Assembly (NCBI GenBank): GCA_947630765.1 | Contig: CANRIX010000017.1 | Coordinates: 1-43,562, forward strand | Length of the DNA: 43,562 bases | Origin: an uncultured Clostridia bacterium | GTDB lineage: Bacteria; Bacillota; Clostridia; Oscillospirales; CAG-382 | Direction of reading: 5' to 3' | Shown here: positions 1 to 7,276 of the stretch, piece by piece | How positions within the stretch are numbered: position 1 is the stretch's first letter | How the letters are laid out: the number at the start of each line of letters is the position of its first letter | Position numbers and translations under genes: made by a program | The notes under the pieces: model-generated | Database searches by the model: none | The model's input: only the letters and a program-made list of their open reading frames with translations | Told to the model about the DNA's origin: nothing

Positions 1-1
1 T

Positions 2-139
2 CTTCGGATCGTCTGCAATTTTACCGGGGAGAAGGGCGCGATCACGTTCGACTTTGTCAACGGGATCGAGGACTATGAGGAGGCGGTGGAGGTGTTCGAC
101 TTTGACGCCCACGCCTCCACCAAAAATCGGCAAAGCTAA
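2..139 (+). CDS. 3' end of an unidentified protein (partial)
   Basis: An open frame runs in from the left edge and ends at TAA (137-139), giving the last 45 residues of a protein whose start lies outside the window. The tail is acidic, with the segment DYEEAVEVFDFDAHA, followed by a short polar end. I do not recognise the family. That it is real is supported by the perfect terminator hairpin that begins inside the last codons and has the stop codon in its loop. The next gene on this strand starts only after the IS element, so this looks like the end of an operon on the plus strand. Function unknown. Confidence 0.6.
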   Translation, partial: LRIVCNFTGEKGAITFDFVNGIEDYEEAVEVFDFDAHASTKNRQS

Positions 140-157
140 CGCTTTGCCGATTTTTAC
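125..157 (+). terminator. Rho-independent terminator enclosing the stop codon
   Basis: AATCGGCAAAGC (125-136) and GCTTTGCCGATT (141-152) form a perfect 12-bp stem. The loop TAAC contains the stop codon TAA of the preceding gene, and a T-rich tract follows the stem. Confidence 0.88.
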
Positions 158-173
158 TTTTTCACGAAACTTG

Positions 174-986
174 TCAAGTAGAGTGGATAGTTAAAATAGT
201 GAATAATTCGTTGGGAATACAGTAGCCGATGCCGGAATGCAGGCGTGTCGAGTTGTAGTACAGCTCGATGTAGCTGATGACCGCACGCTTCGCGTCCTCG
301 AACGGGAGATGCCGGATATCCGGCATCTCCCGTTCGAGCGTCTGCCAAAAACTCTCGATCGGCTGGTTGTCGCTCGGCATCCCCGGGCGTGACATACTCT
401 TGCGAAATCCGTGCTTCTCCACAAGCTCCTTGACCCGCTTTGCCGTGTACTGACAACCTCTGTCGCTGTGAAAGACCGCATCCGCCGGACGCACCGGATT
501 CCTGCCTGCCGCCATGAGAAACGCTTCGAGCACGACGTCCTGACGCTGATGCCGCTCTATCGCCCAGCCCACAAGCCTGCGCGTCGCTACGTCAATTATC
601 CCGCAGACATACAGCTTTCCACTTTCGCATGCCAGAACCGTTATGTCCGAACACCATAGCATATTCGGCTCGGTTACCGAAAACTTGTCTTTTACCAGGT
701 TTTCCTCGATATACTGCTCCTCCGTCGGTTTGGGCATCTTCCTCGTGCCGGTTCGCCCGCTCTTTGCGATCAGCCCGTTTTGCCGCATTATCCGTGCGAT
801 CCGCCATTCGCCGACCACGATACCGCGTTTCTTCAGCGTCTTGCAAATTCGGATCCGACCATATCTGCCGCTGTTTTCCTGAAAACAGCGAACGACCGCT
901 TTTTCTACCTCTGTTTCTTTCTCTTTGCGGGGACTTGCCTTTCGGTAAAATGCACTCCTTGACACCCGTAATATCCCGCATACCAT
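174..986 (-). CDS. IS3-family transposase OrfB (DDE integrase domain)
   Basis: The frame from ATG 986 encodes 270 residues. An N-terminal HTH_21-like region (about 35-75, YGRIRI and QNGLIAKSG) is followed by a retroviral-type integrase core. The catalytic residues are visible: D114 in CSDIT, D175 in HSDRG and E211 in PIESFW, with 35 residues between the second and third, the D-D(35)E spacing of IS3 transposases. The frame stays open upstream of this ATG as far as the A7 tract of orfA and lies in the -1 frame relative to it. The working transposase is therefore most likely an OrfAB fusion made by frameshifting, and the ATG may not be used. The TGA stop lies inside the terminal repeat of the element. 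No internal stop or lost catalytic residue is seen, so it may be active. Confidence 0.92.
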   Translation of the reverse strand: MVCGILRVSRSAFYRKASPRKEKETEVEKAVVRCFQENSGRYGRIRICKTLKKRGIVVGEWRIARIMRQNGLIAKSGRTGTRKMPKPTEEQYIEENLVKDKFSVTEPNMLWCSDITVLACESGKLYVCGIIDVATRRLVGWAIERHQRQDVVLEAFLMAAGRNPVRPADAVFHSDRGCQYTAKRVKELVEKHGFRKSMSRPGMPSDNQPIESFWQTLEREMPDIRHLPFEDAKRAVISYIELYYNSTRLHSGIGYCIPNELFTILTIHST

Positions 987-1024
987 GCCGGTGTCATACC
1001 CGGTCAGCTTCTTTTTTGCAAACG

Positions 1025-1318
1025 CTATTTTTCTGCCGGGTGTTTCGCAAAGTATGCCGCTGCTTTTTTTAGTATCTCGTTCTCCTGCCGCAGCCGTTCG
1101 TTCTCCCGTTTGAGCTTTCGAAGTTCAGCATCTGCCGGCGCCGGATGACCGGACCCCATGAACGCCTCCTCCCCGTTCTCCCGGTACTCCGACACCCACC
1201 GATAGAGCATCACCGTATTCAGCCCCATCTTCTCCGCTACGATTTGCGGCTTGAGCTTGTCCTTCACTACAAGCTCGCATGCGCTTACCTTGAATTCCTT
1301 GCTGTACTTCCGCTTCAT
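1025..1318 (-). CDS. IS3-family transposase OrfA (helix-turn-helix)
   Basis: A 97-residue protein with an N-terminal HTH of the transposase_8/IS3 type (about 1-50: KYSKEFK, VAEKMGLN, LYRWVSEY) and a leucine-zipper-like heptad region (about 65-88, LRKLKRENERLRQENEILKK) that mediates multimerisation in this family. The Shine-Dalgarno GAGGAG lies about 9 nt before ATG 1318. It binds the IS ends and supplies the N-terminus of the OrfAB fusion. The coding sequence ends shortly after an A7 slippery tract, as expected for IS3 orfA genes. Confidence 0.92.
   Translation of the reverse strand: MKRKYSKEFKVSACELVVKDKLKPQIVAEKMGLNTVMLYRWVSEYRENGEEAFMGSGHPAPADAELRKLKRENERLRQENEILKKAAAYFAKHPAEK
1064..1070 (-). 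other. Programmed -1 frameshift site (A7) of the IS element
   Basis: On the coding strand the orfA codons read CTA AAA AAA GCA, giving an A_AAA_AAA slippery heptamer. Slipping back one base leads into an open frame that runs without a stop into orfB (fusion residues SSGILCETPGRKIAFAKKK, then the OrfB start region). The orfB codon phase equals orfA minus one, as required. Confidence 0.8.
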
Positions 1319-1432
1319 TTTGACACACTCCTCAGTTCTATTATATCATTCACTGTTTCCCGTGTCCACTTTTCGCATACAACTTTTCCTTTTTTGGGCA
1401 ACCGTTCGTTGACAAAAGTAATCAGGATTCTC

Positions 1433-1461
1433 TTGACATGTGGTTTGCGGTCGGATATACT
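1433..1461 (+). promoter_or_regulatory. Sigma-A promoter of the XRE regulator gene
   Basis: TTGACA (1433-1438), a 17-nt spacer and TATACT (1456-1461) form an almost perfect consensus promoter. It lies just outside the right end of the IS element and 42 nt before the start codon. Confidence 0.88.
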
Positions 1462-1464
1462 GGG

Positions 1465-1482
1465 ATTGGTTCCGAAACCAAT
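1465..1482 (+). promoter_or_regulatory. Dyad operator at the XRE gene transcription start
   Basis: ATTGGTT-CCGA-AACCAAT is a 7-bp perfect dyad with a 4-bp centre, placed 3 bp after the -10 box, so a bound protein would block RNA polymerase. The downstream XRE protein is the natural candidate (autoregulation). That assignment is an inference. Confidence 0.6.
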
Positions 1483-1503
1483 ACTGTTTAGGAGGATCTG
1501 ATT

Positions 1504-2121
1504 ATGCTTTCGTTGAAAATAGGCGAAAAAATAAGAGCTGCCAGGAAAACGTGCAATCTCACGCAAGAGGAGCTTACCGAAAAGCTCGGCGTAACCAGAG
1601 CCGCGGTCAGCAAGTGGGAAAATGCGGAAAGTTGTCCCGATATAACGATGCTGCCGCAAATCGCGCAGTTGTTCCATATTACGATCGACGACCTTTTCGG
1701 CTATGCCCTCGAACCAAAGCCCTTGAAAATTGTCAATCAATATCACTTTGGATTCTCGCTGGATCATGTAGACAAACGCATTTTGGACCACGGAACGGTA
1801 AAGGAATGCGGTATCTACCCCTGCGAACGTCCCATCGGAGAAAACGCAGAAAGCACGTGGGAAGTACGGATTCATTTTCTATCCGAAGAGGAACATTTTC
1901 CGCATATCCTTCAAAAATACATAAAACCGGGGATCCTGATTGACGGCTATAGCGTAAGGAAAGTCGACGGGAAAATCATTGACGATGATCTGCCGAATAA
2001 ACACTATGTATGCAGTAAAAAAATATGGGAATACAAAAACACAGATCACAAATATGTACGGCAGATGCTGCGGGAACAGGTCGAAATGGGTTTGATCGAG
2101 GAAGAGGATGCTATTCTATGA
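1504..2121 (+). CDS. XRE-family HTH transcriptional regulator with unknown C-terminal domain
   Basis: A 205-residue protein. Residues about 7-62 form a classic Cro/CI HTH: LSLKIGEKIRAARK, then LTQEELTEKLGVTRAAVSKWEN with the recognition helix, then PDITMLPQIAQLFHITIDDL. Residues about 75-205 form a separate acidic and aromatic-rich domain that I cannot name; it has no obvious membrane segment or peptidase motif and may sense a ligand or partner. AGGAGG (1490-1495) precedes ATG with 8-nt spacing. The gene stands alone with its own promoter and operator, between the IS element and an oppositely oriented gene, and ends at a terminator. Autoregulation is likely from the dyad at the transcription start. 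The regulon is unknown. Confidence 0.85.
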   Translation: MLSLKIGEKIRAARKTCNLTQEELTEKLGVTRAAVSKWENAESCPDITMLPQIAQLFHITIDDLFGYALEPKPLKIVNQYHFGFSLDHVDKRILDHGTVKECGIYPCERPIGENAESTWEVRIHFLSEEEHFPHILQKYIKPGILIDGYSVRKVDGKIIDDDLPNKHYVCSKKIWEYKNTDHKYVRQMLREQVEMGLIEEEDAIL

Positions 2122-2262
2122 TTTTTCGTTGGATCATAACGCGTTCGATCAAGTCATTTCTTTTGATCATTCCGTCCGAAATTGTCAAAGTGCATGATCG
2201 TCCTTCATTGCCCGCCCTTCGCTTCTAAAGAGGCGGGGCGGCGTCCTCTCTACGGTATATAG

Positions 2263-2291
2263 AAACGGCATCCTTTCGGGTGCCGTTTTTT
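2263..2291 (+). terminator. Rho-independent terminator after the XRE gene
   Basis: CGGCATCC-TTTC-GGGTGCCG (2266-2285) forms an 8-bp stem with one G-U pair, followed by T6. It faces the ATPase gene that ends on the other strand at 2310. The roughly 140 bases between the regulator stop and this hairpin hold no convincing gene. Confidence 0.85.
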
Positions 2292-2309
2292 GCGTAAACC
2301 GCGTATTTC

Positions 2310-4097
2310 TTACGTCATTTCCGTCCGAAATCGGATTCCGCGCATCCGATGCAGCACGGCGAGCAGTTCCTGTTTGCGCGGCAGGTCGAGAAACCGCCCG
2401 CAAGTCGTAAAGAAAGCGCTGTAAACGCAATCGAGCCCTTCCCGCTCCAGCCGTTCGTACAGCGCGTCGATTTGCGCCCGTACATCAGTCACGCCGGACG
2501 AAGAAACCGCCAAATACCGCAACAGAAATCCCAGCGCCAGCAATTGCCGGACGGAAACCAGGTCGTGCAGTCCGCGAACATCGACCTGTTCGCCGCCGAA
2601 GCAGAGGACGCCCGTTTCCGAAACCGCCAGCCGTTCCGTACCGCTCCCGGCGGGATAGGACGTGAACCCCTCCCGAAGCAGAATACGGTGTTGCTCCCAG
2701 TCCGCCGATTGCGGAAGCTCGGTCGGACCGCGGTCGCGTGCAAGCGCCCTCGCACGAACGGTGTCGTTGCGGATTTGATAGTCGTCCATCAGGTAGACCC
2801 GGTCGGCGACCGAGAGGTATTCCCCGCTTCCGCCGATGACCAGAACGGTCGAGACCCCTTTTTCCCGATACAATTCCTGCACGCGGTCGGTCAACGGAAC
2901 GATCGGTTCCTTTTCGATCAGCGCCTTCATCGTGCGGTCGCGAATCATAAAGTTGGTGGCACTGCGGTCCTCGTCGATGAGCAGCAGGTGCGCCCCGCTG
3001 TCTACCGCTTCCATCACGTTCGCTGCCTGTGACGTGGAACCGGAGGCATGGAACGTAGAAAAACTGCGGACGTCTCCGCCCGGAAGCCAGCGGATAAACG
3101 GGGAGATATTGACATTTTTCACGCTGCGCCCGTCCTCGGCGGAAAGCGTCATAGCGCTGTCGTCGGTCAGGCACAGCTCCCGCCCGTCCCCGACGATATG
3201 GTCGTAAATGCCTGCGGAGATCGCGTCGAGCAGGGTGGATTTCCCCGAATATCCGCCGCCGGTGATGACCGTCACGCCCCGGCGGACCCCCATTCCCCGC
3301 ACGCCGCAGACTTCGACCTCGTCCTCCGGCGCCGAACGGAACGGGACCGCACCGGGAAGGGGCAGGTCTGTTTCCCCCGCCCGTGGCAGGACGCTTCCGT
3401 TCGCGATAAACGCGCAGCAGTCGCTCGTCCGCAGCCACGAACGGATCCGATTTTGCAAATCGCCGAGGGCAACCGCCCTTCGCAAGCCCTCCGTGTCGAA
3501 TTCCGAAAGGTACTTCGTCACCGCACCCGGCAGGTCCCTGCAGAGCATCTGCATCGCCTTGCGCAAGCGCTTACGCGGGAGCTGCACCTGCATCAGCAGA
3601 CACAGGCAGAGTTGCGGGACGCTTTCCACGTCCTTTTGCGGATAGATGTTTATGCCGTTGCCGTTTTCGTACCATTTTCGCTCGCAAAAGGCGAAATAGG
3701 ACGCGTTGCGGCTCAGCACTTCCCCGCCCGGCTTGCAGAGGTAATACCGTCCGTTCTCTTCGTCCGGCCGAGAACGGTTGTACAGGTCGTCGTTCAGTTC
3801 GTCGAGATAGGGCGCGAAAGTGCGCAAGCAGAAGTCCGCCGCATGGGGATAGGCGCTCTCCGGCAGTTCGGTCAGTCCGAGCCGTTCGAGCGGAATGTGC
3901 CACGTCAGGGTCGGACGGTCCAGCGCGAGCTTGTGCGTGATCGTGACGGTCACGGAGCAGTCCCCGTGCCAATAGGTGTTGAGAAAATCCTCCTCGTTCC
4001 CGTAAGGGGAAACGACGACCACGGGCCCCTCGTAGAGCAGGCGGTACGTCGAGGTGCTGTCGTCCATTTGCAGAAAATAGGATTTCAATCGTTTCAA
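2310..4097 (-). CDS. Predicted ATPase of the ABC class (COG3044 / PF09818 type)
   Basis: The 595-residue protein matches the soluble ABC-class ATPase family. The middle holds Walker A GGGYSGKST (280-288), preceded by MGVRRGVTVITG. A signature-like SGSTSQAANVMEA (352-364) follows, then Walker B HLLLIDED (370-377), SATNFMIRD and VIGGSGEYLSVAD. There is no membrane segment and no permease neighbour, so it is not a transporter. The cellular role of the family is not established. The start used here is TTG 4097, preceded by GAAGG at 6-nt spacing; the nearby ATG at 4109 is out of frame. The N-terminal 60 residues look divergent from the family as I know it. Upstream lies a long leader with a terminator, implying conditional expression. 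Confidence 0.88.
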   Translation of the reverse strand: MKRLKSYFLQMDDSTSTYRLLYEGPVVVVSPYGNEEDFLNTYWHGDCSVTVTITHKLALDRPTLTWHIPLERLGLTELPESAYPHAADFCLRTFAPYLDELNDDLYNRSRPDEENGRYYLCKPGGEVLSRNASYFAFCERKWYENGNGINIYPQKDVESVPQLCLCLLMQVQLPRKRLRKAMQMLCRDLPGAVTKYLSEFDTEGLRRAVALGDLQNRIRSWLRTSDCCAFIANGSVLPRAGETDLPLPGAVPFRSAPEDEVEVCGVRGMGVRRGVTVITGGGYSGKSTLLDAISAGIYDHIVGDGRELCLTDDSAMTLSAEDGRSVKNVNISPFIRWLPGGDVRSFSTFHASGSTSQAANVMEAVDSGAHLLLIDEDRSATNFMIRDRTMKALIEKEPIVPLTDRVQELYREKGVSTVLVIGGSGEYLSVADRVYLMDDYQIRNDTVRARALARDRGPTELPQSADWEQHRILLREGFTSYPAGSGTERLAVSETGVLCFGGEQVDVRGLHDLVSVRQLLALGFLLRYLAVSSSGVTDVRAQIDALYERLEREGLDCVYSAFFTTCGRFLDLPRKQELLAVLHRMRGIRFRTEMT

Positions 4098-4165
4098 AGT
4101 GGGCCTTCATCCTTTCCGATTTTCGTTTTTTGCTCTCAAACGGCAAGGAAACGACGGCCCCGACG

Positions 4166-4200
4166 AAAAAAGCGCATCCGGGCAAACCGGAATGCGCTCG
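4166..4200 (-). terminator. Intrinsic terminator inside the ATPase leader
   Basis: On the minus strand AGCGCATTCCGG-TTTGC-CCGGATGCGCT forms an 11-bp stem with one bulged T, followed by T6. It lies about 70 nt upstream of the ATPase start codon, so transcription must pass it for the gene to be expressed. Confidence 0.8.
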
Positions 4201-4220
4201 AATGGACAGGAAATAACACC

Positions 4221-4310
4221 CTATGGAAGGAAATTCCCGCACCGAGAGGGTCTTGCCACAGCAGACCAAAACGCATTCAAGCGCCCGTTCCGAAGAACCG
4301 TCGCAAACAT
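4221..4310 (-). CDS. Short upstream ORF (29 aa) in the ATPase leader, putative leader peptide
   Basis: ATG 4310 is preceded by GGGAGGGG with a 6-nt spacer, one of the strongest Shine-Dalgarno sites in the window. The frame ends at TAG after 29 codons, about 20 nt before the terminator hairpin. The peptide begins MFATVLRNGRLNAFW and has four arginines but no run of one amino acid, so a simple amino-acid starvation attenuator is not indicated. The Shine-Dalgarno overlaps the long-range helix, which could hide it. Translation would also cover the antiterminator segment (codons 11-13). No homology is known; existence rests on the ribosome site and position only. Confidence 0.45.
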   Translation of the reverse strand: MFATVLRNGRLNAFWSAVARPSRCGNFLP

Positions 4311-4355
4311 GGTTTACCCCTCCCTTTCGGTGAATTTCCGTTTGATTACGAATTC

Positions 4356-4384
4356 ATTCTATCACATTACGCGCCGCTTGTCAA
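4356..4384 (-). promoter_or_regulatory. Sigma-A promoter of the ATPase leader
   Basis: On the minus strand TTGACA (4384-4379), a 17-nt spacer and TAGAAT (4361-4356). It starts 12 bp after the mntP stop codon. Confidence 0.85.
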
Positions 4385-4395
4385 GGGAAAAGTGA

Positions 4396-4977
4396 TCAAA
4401 AGACCCCCGTGACGAAAATTTCGATCCCGATGGCGACCAGAATGACGCCGCCGAGGACCTGCGCCTTGCCGGACAGTTTCGTCCCGAACTTTTTTCCGAT
4501 GGCAAGACCCGCCATGCAGATGAGAAAGGTGACGACCGCGATCAGCAAACAAGCCGTAAACGCCATGACCCACCCGTATTCGGCGATCGTGAACCCGACG
4601 GACAGCGCGTCGATCGAGGTCGCGACGCCCTGCACCAGCAGTGCGCCGACGCCAAGGCCCGGTTTTTCCGCCGCGTCTCCGCCGCGGATCCCCTCGAACA
4701 GCATTTTCCCGCCGATCACGGCGAGCAGAAGCAGCGCGATCCACGGGACGACCTTTTCAAACGTCCGAAAGTACGCCACGATCGTATGCACGCAGATCCA
4801 GCCGACCAGCGGCATGGCAAACTGGAATCCGGCGAACACGCCGGCGATCCCGCCCATTTTGCCCTTTCGCATTTTCGGGTCGTTCAGCCCGTTCGCCATG
4901 GACACGGAAAAGGCGTCCATGGCAAGCCCCACACCGAGCAGGATGCTGTTGAGAAAAAATGATAAACTCCATTCCAT
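4396..4977 (-). CDS. mntP: Manganese efflux pump MntP
   Basis: A 193-residue integral membrane protein with about six hydrophobic helices, the usual size of MntP (COG1971). The two half-repeats carry the family's conserved acidic motifs: GLAMDAFSVSMANGL near the N-terminus and GVATSIDALSVGFTI in the second half, whose aspartates bind Mn(II). Start ATG 4977 is chosen because GGAGGAAACCGAA precedes it; an upstream in-frame extension is basic and unlike the family. It exports excess Mn(II). No manganese riboswitch of the yybP-ykoY type is visible in the 100 bp upstream, which hold only the groEL terminator, so expression probably depends on readthrough from groEL or an unseen promoter. Confidence 0.92.
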   Translation of the reverse strand: MEWSLSFFLNSILLGVGLAMDAFSVSMANGLNDPKMRKGKMGGIAGVFAGFQFAMPLVGWICVHTIVAYFRTFEKVVPWIALLLLAVIGGKMLFEGIRGGDAAEKPGLGVGALLVQGVATSIDALSVGFTIAEYGWVMAFTACLLIAVVTFLICMAGLAIGKKFGTKLSGKAQVLGGVILVAIGIEIFVTGVF

Positions 4978-5018
4978 TTCGGTTTCCTCCGGCCGTCCCG
5001 TTCGTTTTGCGCGACGGC

Positions 5019-5062
5019 GAAAACGGCGCGGAAAGCCTTTTTTTGCCCTCCGCACCGTTTTT
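5019..5062 (-). terminator. Terminator after groEL
   Basis: On the minus strand ACGGTGCGGA (5058-5049) pairs with TCCGCGCCGT (5032-5023), a 10-bp stem with one G-U pair and a 16-nt loop, followed by a short T-tract. The tail is weak, so partial readthrough into mntP is plausible. Confidence 0.6.
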
Positions 5063-5079
5063 TACTTTGCCTTACGGGA

Positions 5080-6726
<1,647 letters not shown>

Positions 6727-6755
6727 TTACCTCCCTGTTTCCTTGCTTTTCACGA

Positions 6756-7115
<360 letters not shown>

Positions 7116-7174
7116 CTATTTTATCCCACTTTCTTGAACAAAAAAAGCTATGATTGTGAACAGATTGTAAAATG

Positions 7175-7201
7175 CTGGCACTCAGTCGAAAGAAGTGCTA
7201 A
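7175..7201 (-). promoter_or_regulatory. CIRCE operator (HrcA binding site) of groES-groEL
   Basis: On the minus strand TTAGCACTT-N9-GAGTGCCAG matches the CIRCE consensus TTAGCACTC-N9-GAGTGCTAA at 15 of 18 arm positions. A TACAAT -10-like box lies just downstream (7169-7164) with a weak TTTCGA-like -35 inside the operator, so the operator would overlap the promoter. No other gene-like content is seen in 7041-7276. Confidence 0.88.
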
Positions 7202-7276
7202 AATCGCACGAAAAATGGGACAAAACTTCAGCTTTTTACAGCGCAATTTTGTAAAGCGGGTTTGGCACTTTCTTTT

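Larger units (their letters stand above)
172..1381 (-). mobile_element. IS3-family insertion sequence, apparently complete
   Basis: The element carries orfA and orfB on the minus strand, about 1.21 kb in all, which is normal for the family. The ends begin TG and end CA. Inward they share an imperfect inverted repeat: AGTGGATAG with AATAGTGAATAAT on the left matches AGTGGACAC with AACAGTGAATGAT on the right once the right end is reverse-complemented, with a 1-nt offset. The trinucleotide ACT flanks both ends (169-171 and 1382-1384), consistent with the 3-bp target duplication common in IS3 elements. The exact boundaries are an inference from these repeats. The insertion sits about 15 bp beyond the terminator of the preceding gene. 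Confidence 0.85.
4166..4349 (-). ncRNA. Structured leader RNA / attenuator candidate upstream of the ABC-class ATPase gene
   Basis: From a predicted start near 4349 the RNA runs to an intrinsic terminator at about 4166. A long-range helix joins 4322-4339 with 4229-4250: GGAAATT pairs perfectly with AATTTCC, and CACCGAAAGGG pairs with CCCTCTCGGTG at 10 of 11 positions, with a 4-nt bulge between the two. Inside are a GUUC-UUCG-GAAC tetraloop hairpin and a GGTCT/AGACC hairpin. The segment GAATGCG (4272-4278) can pair with CGCATTC of the terminator 5' arm (4190-4196), an obvious antiterminator. I checked the motifs I know for T-box, SRP RNA, SAM, TPP, FMN, cobalamin, c-di-GMP, THF, ZTP and manganese riboswitches and found no match. 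It could be a riboswitch, a leader-peptide attenuator or a free small RNA. Confidence 0.6.

Noticed and set aside
3571..4269. A 232-codon minus-strand frame covering the ATPase start, including an ATG at 4109 with a ribosome site
   Set aside because: It is out of frame with the ATPase and composed of Arg-rich shadow sequence after the first few codons. I considered a frameshifted ATPase N-terminus but the in-frame TTG 4097 gives a reasonable start.
4166..4349. Identity of the leader as 6S RNA, SRP RNA, T-box, c-di-GMP or manganese riboswitch
   Set aside because: The length suits 6S RNA, but the 5' and 3' ends do not pair as a closing stem. The SRP GGAAG-type motif, the T-box UGGNACC and the GEMM core are missing.
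4099..4395. A 98-codon plus-strand frame opposite the ATPase leader
   Set aside because: No ribosome site or promoter on that strand. The minus strand has a promoter, an RNA structure and a terminator in the same interval.
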